Below are positions 1-8,069 of a DNA stretch of 64,000 nt, piece after piece (the stretch's first letter is position 1; every line of letters starts with the position of its first letter). The DNA is from Verrucomicrobiia bacterium (GTDB lineage Bacteria > Verrucomicrobiota > Verrucomicrobiia > Verrucomicrobiales > Akkermansiaceae). The stretch lies in the NCBI GenBank assembly GCA_030430455.1, contig JAUIJB010000001.1, positions 99,219 to 163,218 on the forward strand. The letters run 5' to 3'. Below the pieces are notes generated by a model. The model was given only the letters and a program-made list of their open reading frames with translations, was not told the DNA's origin and did no database searches. Made by a program: the position numbers and the translations under genes.

Positions 1-269
1 GGGCCTTCCACTCGAGGGCGGCGCGGCGGATCGACGGGTCGTCGTGGCATGCCAGGATCCGGTCGGCGCCGCGTTCGAGCTGGCCGCTCATCGGGTCGAC
101 CAGCGAGCGCATCCGCAGCCGCACCTGGTTGTGACTTGCCGAGACGTTCTCGGTGTCGTTGAGCTTGGAATCGAGCCCGCTGCCGAGCCACGAGCAGCTG
201 CTGGCGCCGAGCAGGGCTGGCGAGGAGGACAAGGAGGGCAAGCCTCCCCGGCAGGTCGGCGGACTTCAT
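1..269 (-). pseudogene. Edge-truncated lipoprotein-like gene with an apparent frameshift
   Basis: The minus strand opens with ATG at 269 and a signal-peptide-like stretch (MKSADLPGRLALLVLLA). Around 205-220 the plausible coding frame moves by +1. Before that point the ATG frame reads as a secretion signal. After it, the ATG frame becomes Arg-rich nonsense, while the +1 frame reads as ordinary protein with a lipobox-like Cys (LLGASSC) followed by SWLGSGLDSKLNDTENV, then RMRSLVDPMSGQLERGAD, and continues off the left edge. I read this as the start of a lipoprotein gene broken by a one-base indel, either real or a sequencing error. The function is not recognisable. The alternative is a TTG start in the +1 frame, which would give a poor signal peptide. 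Confidence 0.45.
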
Positions 270-383
270 GGCGAATTCATCATGAGCGGGCCGGGAGTCC
301 CGATTCAATCCCGTTTCCGGCGCGAGTCATGGCTTGCCCTGCGGCGGTGAAGAGGCCTAGCGTCCGGCGACCATCCCATCCTC

Positions 384-1169
384 ATGAAATCCATCGCCTT
401 CTCCCTGCTCGGAGCCCTTCTGTTTCCCGCCATCATCCACGCGGGCACCCCGCTGACCGAGCCGGTCGCCGCGCCCGCGATCACCACCACCCAGGACGAC
501 TGGGAGATCACGCTCGGGCTCTATGCCTGGGGCGCCGGCCTCGAGGGCGACCTCGGCGCCGCCGGCACGGTGACGCCGGTCGACATTTCCTTCTCGGACA
601 TCCTCAGCACCCTCTCGATGACGGCGATGGGGGCCGTCGAGGTGCGGAAAGGTCGCTGGGCCTTCGAGCTCGAGGGGCTCTACCTGAAGAACTCGCTCAA
701 GGCCATCGTGCCCACGGCAGCCGCCGGCCCGGTGCCTGCCAAGCTGGTCGCCGAGACCACCCGCATCGAGCCGATGATCGCCTACCGCGTGATCGACAGC
801 GAGCGCAGCATCCTCGACCTGGTTGCCGGCGCGGTCTACTACGACATCTCCAACGACCTCAGCCTGGTGGGCCCCGGCGGCGCAACCATATCCTCCGGCG
901 ACGGCTGGTGGGACCCCACCGTCGGCCTGCGCTTCCGCTACTGGCTCAGCGAGCGCTGGGTCGCCTCGCTGCGCGGCGAGGTCGGCGGCTTCGGCGTGAA
1001 TGCCGACATCAACTGGCAGGTCTACGCCCTGCTCGGCTACCAACTCAACGACTGCAGCACCCTGTTCGGCGGTTGGCGGCACGCGGCGGTCGACTACAGC
1101 AACAGCCGCGGCTTCCTCTACGACGTCGCCTCGTCGGGCCCGATCCTCGGCCTCGCCTACACCTTCTGA
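384..1169 (+). CDS. Outer-membrane beta-barrel protein, function unknown
   Basis: This is a 261-residue protein with a clean signal peptide (residues 1-20, cleaved after IIHA). The body alternates short amphipathic strands with Gly/Asp turns and ends in Tyr-Thr-Phe; a C-terminal Phe is the usual Bam-recognised end of outer-membrane barrels. The N-terminal pattern DDWEITLGLYAWGAGLEG and the later WWDPTVGLRFRYWLSERW resemble a widespread family of uncharacterised outer-membrane proteins. The gene stands alone, and its stop codon lies inside a hairpin shared with the convergent gene at 1182-1583. Barrel location is likely; its substrate or role cannot be told. Confidence 0.7.
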   Translation: MKSIAFSLLGALLFPAIIHAGTPLTEPVAAPAITTTQDDWEITLGLYAWGAGLEGDLGAAGTVTPVDISFSDILSTLSMTAMGAVEVRKGRWAFELEGLYLKNSLKAIVPTAAAGPVPAKLVAETTRIEPMIAYRVIDSERSILDLVAGAVYYDISNDLSLVGPGGATISSGDGWWDPTVGLRFRYWLSERWVASLRGEVGGFGVNADINWQVYALLGYQLNDCSTLFGGWRHAAVDYSNSRGFLYDVASSGPILGLAYTF

Positions 1170-1185
1170 GCGCAGCGGCGCTCAG
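1166..1185. terminator. Shared hairpin between convergent genes
   Basis: This is a perfect 8-bp inverted repeat, CTGAGCGC (1166-1173) and GCGCTCAG (1178-1185), with a 4-base loop. The TGA stop of the plus-strand gene (1167-1169) is in one arm and the TGA stop of the minus-strand gene (1182-1184) is in the other. There is no T-run on either side, so any termination would be hairpin-driven or Rho-assisted. Confidence 0.5.
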
Positions 1186-1583
1186 GGCCGCTCGATCTCG
1201 TGGCCGTGGGCCTCGTGGAGGCGCCGGAGCAGGTGGCTGCCCGTCTGGCGAACCCCCTGCAGGATGCTCTCCTTGGTGCTGCCCTCCGGGAGCCGGTCGT
1301 GGACGACGACGCGCTTGCCGGCGAGCTTGTCGATGGCCTCGAAGACATCCTCGAGCTCGGGCAGGATGTGTTCCTGCTGCTCCTTCTCGTCGAGGAGGAA
1401 GAAGGCGTAGTTGAGCATCCACGACCCGTCCTTGAGGAGGAAGTAGCGGTGGTTCGCCATGTTCGTGCTCCCGGGCGGGTAGCCTTCCTGGCGGATCATG
1501 AAGGGCCCCTTGCCGTCCTTGTGGAGGCGCAGGTTGACCAGCTTGAAGCGGTCGGGATCGTGGGAGAGCAAAGGCATGGTCAC
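1182..1583 (-). CDS. Small hypothetical protein
   Basis: This is a 133-residue soluble protein without a signal peptide or membrane segment. It has a mixed alpha/beta look: an N-terminal half rich in aromatic and charged residues (NMANHRYFLLKDGSWMLNYAFF), an acidic helix (LDEKEQQEHILPELEDVFEAI) and a C-terminal basic helix ending in LHEAHGHEIERP. The ATG at 1583 is used; an in-frame ATG two codons later is equally possible. Balanced amino-acid composition supports a real gene. I do not recognise the family. It is convergent with the outer-membrane barrel gene. Confidence 0.6.
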   Translation of the reverse strand: MTMPLLSHDPDRFKLVNLRLHKDGKGPFMIRQEGYPPGSTNMANHRYFLLKDGSWMLNYAFFLLDEKEQQEHILPELEDVFEAIDKLAGKRVVVHDRLPEGSTKESILQGVRQTGSHLLRRLHEAHGHEIERP

Positions 1584-1990
1584 GATTCTGGCAAGCGTGG
1601 GTCGGCCCTTGCAACCCGATAGTCGGGATGGGTTCGCCCGGGTTCCATGAGGAAATGCTAGCCGTCACGGCATGCTTCCGGCGCCCGAGCCCGGCTGGGT
1701 TGCCTGGAGGCCGTCTCCGGTTCGCGATCCCGGAGGGATCGGAGCCATTAGCCGGGGGTTGAGCGAAGCGACACCCACGGACAGCCGTGTCCCTCCGGGG
1801 ATGCATCCCAGCGGGATGCCAGCCGCTGCGCCCATCCGCAAGCGACCCGAGCCGAGGATGGCACCCCGAGCCCGCACCGATGGTGGGGCCGATGAGGAAC
1901 GCGGAGCCTCCCTGCCGAGGGTGTTCCCGTTTCTCTTCCCCTTCCGGCGAGGTGGTGCCGATCAGGCAGGACGGTGCCTGAGAGGAAAAG
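1584..1990. other. Intergenic spacer with palindromes
   Basis: No convincing gene is seen. The notable content is a cluster of inverted repeats: CACGG/CCGTG around 1776-1789, the 12-bp palindrome GGGATGCATCCC at 1798-1809, and an overlapping hairpin CATCCC-agc-GGGATG at 1804-1818. This resembles an intergenic palindromic (REP-like) element, but copy number elsewhere cannot be judged from one window. Confidence 0.4.
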
Positions 1991-2063
1991 TACGCGGACT
2001 GGGACTCGAACCCAGGACCGATCGGTTAAAAGCCGAGTGCTCTACCAACTGAGCTATCCGCGC
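1991..2063 (-). tRNA. tRNA-Lys (anticodon UUU)
   Basis: This is a 73-nt cloverleaf on the minus strand. The acceptor stem GCGCGGA/TCCGCGT has one G-T pair at position 1. The D-arm is GCTC..GAGC, the anticodon loop CTTTTAA gives UUU, and the T-arm is CTGGG-TTCGAGT-CCCAG. The discriminator is A and the 3' CCA is not encoded. The anticodon stem has a C-T mismatch at its outer pair (27-43). It stands alone between a spacer and the HAD phosphatase gene, transcribed in the same direction as that gene and 80 bp from its stop. Confidence 0.96.
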
Positions 2064-2143
2064 TTTTCGGGGACCGCTGGATGGCGGAGTGGATCCGCCG
2101 CGGGGCGGCGAGGGGTAGGAAGGGGCCGGGACTTTGGCAAGTT

Positions 2144-2815
2144 TCAATTTCCCCGGGGCAGGGCCGCCGCGATGGCCTCCGCCAGCCCGCCGTGTACCCC
2201 GCCCACGGCAATGGCGGCGATGCCGAGCCCCTGCGCGCCGGCGATGTCGGCGATCGGGTCGTCGCCGAGGTGGCAGGCCTCGCCCGCCGCGACCCCCAGC
2301 CGCTCGAGCGCCTGCCGGAAGATCGCCGGGTCCGGCTTGCGGGCACGGGCCTCCGCCGAGGTGACCACCTGCTCGAACCAGCCGTCGAGGCCCAAGGCGG
2401 CGAGGATCCGGTGCAGCCGCAGGTCGAAATTCGAAACCACCGCCAGCACCAGGCCGGCGGCCGTGGCCTCGGCAAGGGCCGCCTCGACTCCGGGCAGGAC
2501 CCGCCAGGCCCGCCCCTGCGCATAGTGCTCGAACAGCGCATGGAAGGCCTCCTCGCCCACCTCGGTCCGCCCCCGGGGGTCCACCGTCCGCGCCACCACC
2601 CGCTGCCACCACGCCCGCTCGGCCAGGTCGCCGGCCGGGTGCGCCGGGTAGTCGGGTTCCCCGGCCTCGCGGAAGGCCGCGGCGAAGCGGGGCGCGAGGG
2701 ATTCCGGCGGCAGCTCGTGGCCGAAACCCGCGAGGATCCGCGAGTAGGTCCGGGCGACCGGCTCGGCGGGCTCGATCAGGGTGCCGGCGGCGTCGATCAG
2801 CAGGGCTCTGAGCAT
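2144..2815 (-). CDS. HAD-superfamily (subfamily IA) hydrolase
   Basis: The 223-residue protein carries the four HAD motifs: nucleophile Asp8 in DAAGTL, Ser128 in VVSNFD, Lys160 in ARKPDP and the acidic pair Asp185-Asp186 in HLGDDP. Residues about 15-85 form the helical C1 cap. Phosphatases of this family normally have Asp two residues after the nucleophile (DxD); here it is Ala, as in L-2-haloacid-dehalogenase-like members (DAYGT) and several uncharacterised HAD-IA proteins. Activity as a phosphatase or dehalogenase therefore cannot be assigned. It is cytosolic, has no partner gene, and is divergent from nusA. Confidence 0.85.
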   Translation of the reverse strand: MLRALLIDAAGTLIEPAEPVARTYSRILAGFGHELPPESLAPRFAAAFREAGEPDYPAHPAGDLAERAWWQRVVARTVDPRGRTEVGEEAFHALFEHYAQGRAWRVLPGVEAALAEATAAGLVLAVVSNFDLRLHRILAALGLDGWFEQVVTSAEARARKPDPAIFRQALERLGVAAGEACHLGDDPIADIAGAQGLGIAAIAVGGVHGGLAEAIAAALPRGN

Positions 2816-3000
2816 GGCCGCCGAGGGTAGCCCCCCGGGCCGCGGCGTCGAGGCCCGCCACGGCGGTCCCCGCCTCCCCTCGAGCCCCCCGGGCCCCCTG
2901 AAATCCGGGGTTTTCCGCGCTGTCAGCAGGGAGATTCCGCTTGCAAGCCAAGGCGTTCCATCCTATCGCCACGGGCGATCAATCTTCCGACGACGTGACG

Positions 3001-3025
3001 GAGTGGGTCAGTGACCCACTCTTTT
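3001..3025 (+). terminator. Hairpin with T-run in the nusA leader
   Basis: GAGTGGGTCA (3001-3010) and TGACCCACTC (3012-3021) are perfect inverted repeats followed by TTTT (3022-3025). They fold as a 7-bp stem with a 7-base loop or as a longer cruciform. It lies 156 bp upstream of nusA, in the spacer divergent from the HAD gene, so there is no upstream plus-strand gene to terminate. An attenuator or a regulator-binding palindrome is as likely as a plain terminator. Confidence 0.5.
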
Positions 3026-3180
3026 GCGTCTCTGGATCTCCCCATCTCCGGCCCGCCGAGGCCATCCGAGGGCGCACCCGCCCGACCATCCCGAAGGGCC
3101 AACCCGCCCGCCAACCAAGGGCGACCCCGCCCTGCCCAATCCAGCAATCCTTTCCCCGCCGAAGATCCCGCAAGCTCGCC

Positions 3181-4650
3181 ATGACCAACGACATCGTTGC
3201 CCTCATCGACTACTACGAGAAGGAGAAAGCCATCGACCGCGACAAGGTCGTGGCCGCGCTCGAGTACGCCTTCATCTCGGCCTATCGCAAGATGGTCCCG
3301 GGGGCCGATGCCATCGAGACCCTGAGGGCCGACGTCAACACCAAGCGCGGCGAGACCCGCATCCACGCGATGCTCCGCGTGGTGGCCGACGACGACCACG
3401 TCGACAAGTGGAACGAGGTGCCCGTCTCGCTGGCCCGCAAGCGCGATCCCGAGGCCGAGGTCGGCGGCGAGATGGAGTTCGACGTCACGCCGAAGGACTT
3501 CGGCCGCATCGCCGTCCAGACCGCCAAGCAGACGATGATGCAGCGCCTGCGCCAGGCCGAGAAGGAGATGATCTACGAGGAGTTCAAGGACCGCGCGGGT
3601 GACGTCGTCTCCGGCACCGTGCGCCGCTTCGATCGCTCCGACGTGCTCATCGACCTCGGCAAGTTCGAGGGCGTGATGCCCTCGCGCGAGCGCGTGCAGA
3701 CCGAGGAGTACAACATCGGCGACCGCATCCGCGCCTACGTCGTGGCGGTCGAGAACGAGGGCCGCGGCCCCGAGATCATCCTCTCGCGCAGCCACCCGAA
3801 CTTCGTGCGCCGCCTGTTCGAGGCCGAGGTGAACGAGATTTCCGACCACACCGTGGAAATCCGCGGAATCGCCCGCGAGGCCGGCTACCGCACCAAGGTG
3901 GCCGTGTTCAGCAACGACTCGAAGGTCGACCCGGTCGGCGCCTGCGTCGGCCTCAAGGGCGCGCGGGTGAAGAACATCGTCCGCGAGCTCAACAACGAGA
4001 AGGTCGACATCATCCGCTGGAGCGACGACCCCGACGAGTTCGTCCGCGAGGCCCTCAAGCCGGCGACGCTGCGCAGCGTGAACATCGACGAGGAGAACAA
4101 GGTGGTGAATGTCACCGTCGACGAGGAGGACCTCAGCAAGGCGATCGGCCGCCGCGGCCAGAACGCCCGCCTGTCCTCGCGCCTGATGGGCTGGGACGTC
4201 CAGGTCCGCAAGGACGAGAGCAAGCTCGAGCAGTTCCAGGCGAAGGTGGCCGATGCGGCCCACAGCGTGGCCGAGCAGCTGGGCATCGACGACGAGGCGG
4301 CCGAGAAGCTCTTCAATGCCGGCGGCACGAGCTGCGAGATGATCGTCGACATGCCGGTCGAATACATCGTCCCGGTGCTCGAGGTCAGCGAGGAGCGCGC
4401 CCGCGAAATCCTGGTCAAGGCCCACGAGGCGATCGGCCGCGAGCTGCCCGCCGAACTCGGTGGCGGCGAAGCCCCCGCCGCCGATGAGGCTGCCAGCGAG
4501 GCCGCCGAAGCCGCCGAGGCCGAGGCGGCGGATGCCCCCGCAGCAGAGGAAGCCCCCGCCGCCGAGCCCGCTGCCGATGAACCCGCCGCCGACGCCGGCG
4601 ATGAGGAGCCCAGCGAGCCCAGCGAAAAGACGGCGAGCCCCGAGGCCTGA
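3181..4650 (+). CDS. nusA: Transcription termination/antitermination protein NusA
   Basis: The ATG at 3181 gives a 489-residue NusA. The order is: N-terminal RNA-polymerase-binding domain (about 1-125), S1 domain (about 140-205, GDVVSGTVRRFDRSDVLIDL), KH1 (about 240-300, VGACVGLKGARVKNI) and KH2 (about 305-370, AIGRRGQNARLSSRL). A helix-hairpin-like segment follows (about 375-425). The last 60 or so residues are a low-complexity Ala/Glu/Asp/Pro tail, longer and more acidic than in most bacteria. NusA binds RNA polymerase and nascent RNA and modulates pausing, termination and antitermination. It heads nusA-infB-rbfA with a 41-bp gap to infB; rimP, the usual first gene, is absent. An upstream in-frame extension to 2941 has no good start and is not used. 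Confidence 0.96.
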   Translation: MTNDIVALIDYYEKEKAIDRDKVVAALEYAFISAYRKMVPGADAIETLRADVNTKRGETRIHAMLRVVADDDHVDKWNEVPVSLARKRDPEAEVGGEMEFDVTPKDFGRIAVQTAKQTMMQRLRQAEKEMIYEEFKDRAGDVVSGTVRRFDRSDVLIDLGKFEGVMPSRERVQTEEYNIGDRIRAYVVAVENEGRGPEIILSRSHPNFVRRLFEAEVNEISDHTVEIRGIAREAGYRTKVAVFSNDSKVDPVGACVGLKGARVKNIVRELNNEKVDIIRWSDDPDEFVREALKPATLRSVNIDEENKVVNVTVDEEDLSKAIGRRGQNARLSSRLMGWDVQVRKDESKLEQFQAKVADAAHSVAEQLGIDDEAAEKLFNAGGTSCEMIVDMPVEYIVPVLEVSEERAREILVKAHEAIGRELPAELGGGEAPAADEAASEAAEAAEAEAADAPAAEEAPAAEPAADEPAADAGDEEPSEPSEKTASPEA

Positions 4651-4691
4651 ACGAAAGACAACGCGAGAGACGAAGCGAACGAAGATCCCTG

Positions 4692-6848
4692 ATGCCCGAC
4701 AAAAGCGACAAGAAGCCCGCCGAGGACGAGGTCCTCGACCTGATCGACGACAAGAAGAAGCCCTCCCGCCGGGAGCGGCAACGTCAGGAGGCGTCCCTCA
4801 AGAAGACCGTCGAGGACGCCAAGGCCGCGGCCTACGACCCCTTCGCCGAGGAAAAGAAGCCGAAGGTCCGCAAGACCGATCAGTCCGGGAAGAAGGCGCT
4901 GCCGAAGATCTCGAAGATCCTCGGTGAGGAGGATCCGGCCATGGTCAAGGTGCCCGTGCCCCAGCCGCAGCCGGCCAAGGTGGAGGCGGCGGCGGGAACG
5001 GAGGACAAGCCGGAGTCGCCCGCTTCCGCAGACTCGGATGAGACCACCGCAGGTGGCGGTGGCGACGACAAGGTCATCTCGATCAAGCCCCCGATCATCG
5101 TTTCCGAGCTGGCCGACCTGATGGGGCTGAAGCCCTTCCAGCTGCTGGCCGACCTGATCAAGCTGCAGGTCTTCGTCGCCCCGAACCAGGCCATCGAGCC
5201 GGACATCGCCTACCAGGTCTGCGAGCAGCACGGCTTCACCTTCGAGCGCGAGAAGCGCGAGAAGGGTGGCGGCGTGCACAAGCAGGAGGAGGTCGTCGCC
5301 GAGCCCGAGGCCCCGGCCGACGAGCCCGAGGACCAGCTCCAGCTGCGCCCGCCGATCATCACCATCATGGGCCACGTCGACCACGGCAAGACGACCCTGC
5401 TCGACCGCATCCGCAACTCCCGCATCACCGCCGGCGAGGCCGGCGGGATCACCCAGCACATCGGCGCCTACAAGGTCGAGCACGAGGGCAAGCCGATCAC
5501 CTTCATCGATACCCCGGGCCACGCCATCTTCTCCGGCATGCGCGCCCGCGGCGCCGACATCACCGACATCGTGGTGCTGGTGGTGGCCGCCGACGACGGC
5601 CTGATGCCGCAGACGCTCGAGGCGATGGCGCATGCCGAGAAGGCCGGCAAGACGATCATCGTCGCGATCAACAAGATCGACGTCCCCGGGGCGAATGTCG
5701 CCAACGTGAAGTCCCAGCTGGCCGAGAAGGGCCTGCAGACGGTCGACTTCGGCGGCGACACCGAGTGCGTCGAGATCTCCGCGCTGAAGGGCGACGGCGT
5801 CGACGACCTGCTCGAGCTGCTCGCGCTGCAGGCCGAGGTGCTCGAGCTCAAGGCCAACCCGACCGGCCACGCCCGCGCGGCGATCATCGAGGCCAAGCTG
5901 CAGCAGGGCCGCGGTCCGGTCGCCTCGGCGATCATCGAGACCGGCACGCTGCAGACCGGCAAGCCGTTCATCTGCGGCCCCTTCGGCGGCAAGGTGAAGG
6001 CACTCATCAACGACCGCGGCGAGCCGATCAAGAAGGCCGGCCCGGGCACCCCGGTCGAGATCCTCGGCTTCGAGGAGCTGCCGCGCGTCGGCGACGAGCT
6101 CGTCGAGATGGAGAGCGACCGCGCGGCGAAGAAGCTCGCCTCCGAGCGCCAGGACGAGATGCGCGCCGAGCGCCTCAAGGTGCCGCAGAAGAGCCGCATG
6201 GAGGACCTCTTCGCCCACGTCACCGAGGGCACCTCCAAGGCCCAGCTGCGGATCATCCTCAAGGCCGACGTTCAGGGCTCGGTCGAGGCGATCCGCAACG
6301 CGATCAACGACATCGAGTCCGACAAGGTCACGGTCAACTTCCTCACCACGGCCGCCGGCCCGATCACCGAGGGCGACGTCCAGATGGCGAGCTCGTCGGA
6401 CTCCGTCGTCATCGGCTTCAACGTCAAGGTCGAGGCCAAGGCCGCGCGTCTGGCGAAGTCCGAGGGCGTGCAGATCAAGCTCTACTCCGTCGTCTACGAG
6501 CTCATCGACCAGGTTCGCGAGGCGATGCTCGGCCTGCTCGAGCCCGAGACCCGCGAGAGGGTCATCGGCCACGCCGAGGTCAAGCAGGTCTTCAAGGTCC
6601 TCAAGGGCCGCGCGGCCGGCTGCTACGTCACCGACGGCAAGGTTCACCGCAAGGCCCACGCCCGCGTCATCCGCGACAAGGTGCCGGTCTTCGACGGCAA
6701 GATGTCGACCCTGCGCCGCTTCCAGGACGAGGTCGAGGAGGTCAAGCAGGGCATCGAGTGCGGCATCCGCCTCGGCGAGTTCAACGAGTACGAGGAAGGC
6801 GACGTCATCGAGTGCTACGAGCTCGACAAGATCGATCAGACCCTCTGA
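4692..6848 (+). CDS. infB: Translation initiation factor IF-2
   Basis: This 718-residue GTPase delivers fMet-tRNA to the 30S subunit. The N-terminal 130 residues are charged and of low complexity (Lys/Glu then Ala/Pro). An IF2-N-like domain follows at about 130-190. The GTPase motifs are G1 GHVDHGKT (227-234), G3 DTPGH (273-277), G4 NKID (327-330) and G5 SALKG (363 on). Domains II to IV fill the remainder, ending [15 protein letters not shown]. The length is short for IF-2 because of a reduced N-terminal region. The ATG at 4692 lies 41 bp after nusA and is presumably cotranscribed with it. Confidence 0.97.
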   Translation: MPDKSDKKPAEDEVLDLIDDKKKPSRRERQRQEASLKKTVEDAKAAAYDPFAEEKKPKVRKTDQSGKKALPKISKILGEEDPAMVKVPVPQPQPAKVEAAAGTEDKPESPASADSDETTAGGGGDDKVISIKPPIIVSELADLMGLKPFQLLADLIKLQVFVAPNQAIEPDIAYQVCEQHGFTFEREKREKGGGVHKQEEVVAEPEAPADEPEDQLQLRPPIITIMGHVDHGKTTLLDRIRNSRITAGEAGGITQHIGAYKVEHEGKPITFIDTPGHAIFSGMRARGADITDIVVLVVAADDGLMPQTLEAMAHAEKAGKTIIVAINKIDVPGANVANVKSQLAEKGLQTVDFGGDTECVEISALKGDGVDDLLELLALQAEVLELKANPTGHARAAIIEAKLQQGRGPVASAIIETGTLQTGKPFICGPFGGKVKALINDRGEPIKKAGPGTPVEILGFEELPRVGDELVEMESDRAAKKLASERQDEMRAERLKVPQKSRMEDLFAHVTEGTSKAQLRIILKADVQGSVEAIRNAINDIESDKVTVNFLTTAAGPITEGDVQMASSSDSVVIGFNVKVEAKAARLAKSEGVQIKLYSVVYELIDQVREAMLGLLEPETRERVIGHAEVKQVFKVLKGRAAGCYVTDGKVHRKAHARVIRDKVPVFDGKMSTLRRFQDEVEEVKQGIECGIRLGEFNEYEEGDVIECYELDKIDQTL

Positions 6849-6865
6849 GGTGAAATGCTGAAACC

Positions 6866-6918
6866 CTGAAAAGCTGAAACGCCGAAAAGCGCAGCTCTTC
6901 CCGGTTTCAGCTTTTCAG
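6866..6918. repeat. 15-bp inverted repeat between infB and rbfA
   Basis: CTGAAAAGCTGAAAC (6866-6880) is perfectly repeated in inverse orientation as GTTTCAGCTTTTCAG (6904-6918), with 23 bp between. Both arms are embedded in a run of partial copies of the same motif (6853-6936: TGAAATGCTGAAAC, CTTTTCAGCTTTTCAG, TTTTCAG). The AT-rich repeat ends just before the GTG of rbfA and could form a long hairpin in the mRNA. It has no downstream T-run, so processing, stabilisation or translational control is more plausible than termination. Confidence 0.75.
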
Positions 6919-6945
6919 CTTTTCAGTTTTCAGCTTCTCCAAAAA

Positions 6946-7308
6946 GTGTCCCAGCGCCTTACCCGGGTCAACGAGCTGCTGAAGCGCGAGATCAGCACGG
7001 TGGTCCAGCGCGACTACGAGTGGCGCGACTCGCTGGTGACGATCAACGGCGTCGAGGTCACCCAGGACCTCAAGGAGGCCAAGGTCTGGGTCGGCGTGCT
7101 GGGCGGCAGCCCCAAGCCGGTGGTCGACCGCCTCAATCACGACCACGGCGCGATCCAGACCCAGGTGATGAAGCGCGTCGTGCTCAAGTCGACGCCCGTG
7201 CTGACCTTCCGCTTCGACGGCTCCGCCGAGCGCGGCGTCGACATCGTCAACCTGCTCGACGAGGTCGACAAGATCCCCAAGGCGGAGGACGCCGGCGAAG
7301 GGGAGTAG
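6946..7308 (+). CDS. rbfA: 30S ribosome-binding factor RbfA
   Basis: This 120-residue protein has the single KH-like RbfA domain: the N-terminal helix RLTRVNELLKREISTVVQRD, then strands LVTINGVEVTQDLKEAKVWVGV and the C-terminal TPVLTFRFDGSAERGVDIVNLLDEV. RbfA assists late 30S maturation and binds near 16S rRNA helix 1. The start is GTG at 6946 with no visible Shine-Dalgarno, directly after the inverted repeat at 6866-6918. It is the third gene of nusA-infB-rbfA; no truB follows. Confidence 0.95.
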   Translation: MSQRLTRVNELLKREISTVVQRDYEWRDSLVTINGVEVTQDLKEAKVWVGVLGGSPKPVVDRLNHDHGAIQTQVMKRVVLKSTPVLTFRFDGSAERGVDIVNLLDEVDKIPKAEDAGEGE

Positions 7309-7560
7309 CGCCGCTCCTTGGGCGAGCATGGTTTGGGAACTCCGCCGGCTCGGGTCGGCTGAGGGCGGTGATCGAGGCGCATCCAACCGCCGAGGAACTC
7401 AGCGGACCGACGAATGGCATTCGGACCGCGGGCGGGTGGTGAGTCACGCACGGCAGGAACCGCTTCAGGCGGGTGCCACCTCCCCTACGCAAGCCCTTCA
7501 GGGTTGGGATCATCGCGGTTCCCGAACCCCGGGTTGTGCCAACCCGGGGCCGGGCTGCGA

Positions 7561-7577
7561 AACCCCGTTGGGGTTTT
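7561..7577 (+). terminator. Intrinsic terminator after rbfA
   Basis: AACCCC-gtt-GGGGTT (6-bp stem, 3-base loop) is followed by further T residues to 7578. The orientation fits the end of the nusA-infB-rbfA transcript, although it lies about 250 bp after the rbfA stop. Confidence 0.55.
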
Positions 7578-7599
7578 TCCGAGCCGTGAGCCGCGAGCC

Positions 7600-7634
7600 G
7601 CATGCCTCATGCCGCATGCCGCATGCCGCATGCC
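7600..7634. repeat. Tandem GCATGCC heptamers
   Basis: Five contiguous 7-bp units (GCATGCC, TCATGCC, then three GCATGCC) end 49 bp before the ATG of the membrane protein gene at 7684. Each unit contains or nearly contains the palindrome GCATGC. A tract of this kind can change length by slippage. Confidence 0.7.
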
Positions 7635-7683
7635 GCGGACGCCCGCGTTGACCCGGGACCGGCGGCGCCGCTAGCCTGCCGCC

Positions 7684-8067
7684 ATGAACGGCTCCTTCAT
7701 CTGGCTTCTCGTCTCCCTGCCCGCCATGATCCTGCAGTGGACCGGCGTGGTGGTGCTGGCGCGGGCGGGCCGCCGGGCCGACTGGTGGTGCATGCTGGCG
7801 GGGGTGATCCTGTCGACGGCGTCTCCGCTGTTGTTCGCCGCCTCGGCCCTGGGGATCGGACTGGGCTCGGGCGGCGCGGCCTCGCGGGCGATCCTCGGAT
7901 TCTTTTCGCTGGTCAGCCTCATCGGCATGGCCGGGAGCCTCCTGTTCATGACCGGCTTCTGCCTGCACGCCTTCCGCGCGGTGCGGCTGATGGAGCGCAG
8001 CGCCGAGCTGGAGGCCATCGCCAGCGCCCAGGCCGAGGAAATGAACCGCATGGGGGGACGCGGCTGA
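7684..8067 (+). CDS. Small integral membrane protein, unknown
   Basis: This 127-residue protein has about four hydrophobic segments: 5-26, 35-57, 66-85 and 90-108. A short cytosolic tail rich in Glu/Ala follows (ERSAELEAIASAQAEEMNR). There are no catalytic motifs. It ends 2 bp before the ATG of the isochorismate synthase-like gene, so the two are probably translationally coupled. The family is not recognised. Confidence 0.65.
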   Translation: MNGSFIWLLVSLPAMILQWTGVVVLARAGRRADWWCMLAGVILSTASPLLFAASALGIGLGSGGAASRAILGFFSLVSLIGMAGSLLFMTGFCLHAFRAVRLMERSAELEAIASAQAEEMNRMGGRG

Positions 8068-8069
8068 GG

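Larger units (their letters stand above)
7309..7683. other. Spacer with hairpins and tandem heptamers
   Basis: I see no gene here. The spacer contains a 9-bp hairpin CCCCGGGTT-gtgcc-AACCCGGGG (7527-7549), a terminator-like hairpin (7561-7577) and five tandem copies of a heptamer GCATGCC (7600-7634, the second copy TCATGCC). The segment about 7400-7580 has the patchy inverted-repeat look of a degenerate intergenic repeat. Confidence 0.45.

Noticed and set aside
1672..2052. A 126-codon plus-strand open frame in the spacer before and across tRNA-Lys
   Set aside because: It runs antisense through the tRNA gene and through palindromes, is Pro/Arg/Gly-rich and has no motif.
3885..6659. A 924-codon minus-strand open frame across nusA and infB
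   Set aside because: Antisense of two essential conserved genes; Leu/Asp/Gly/His-rich shadow without motifs.
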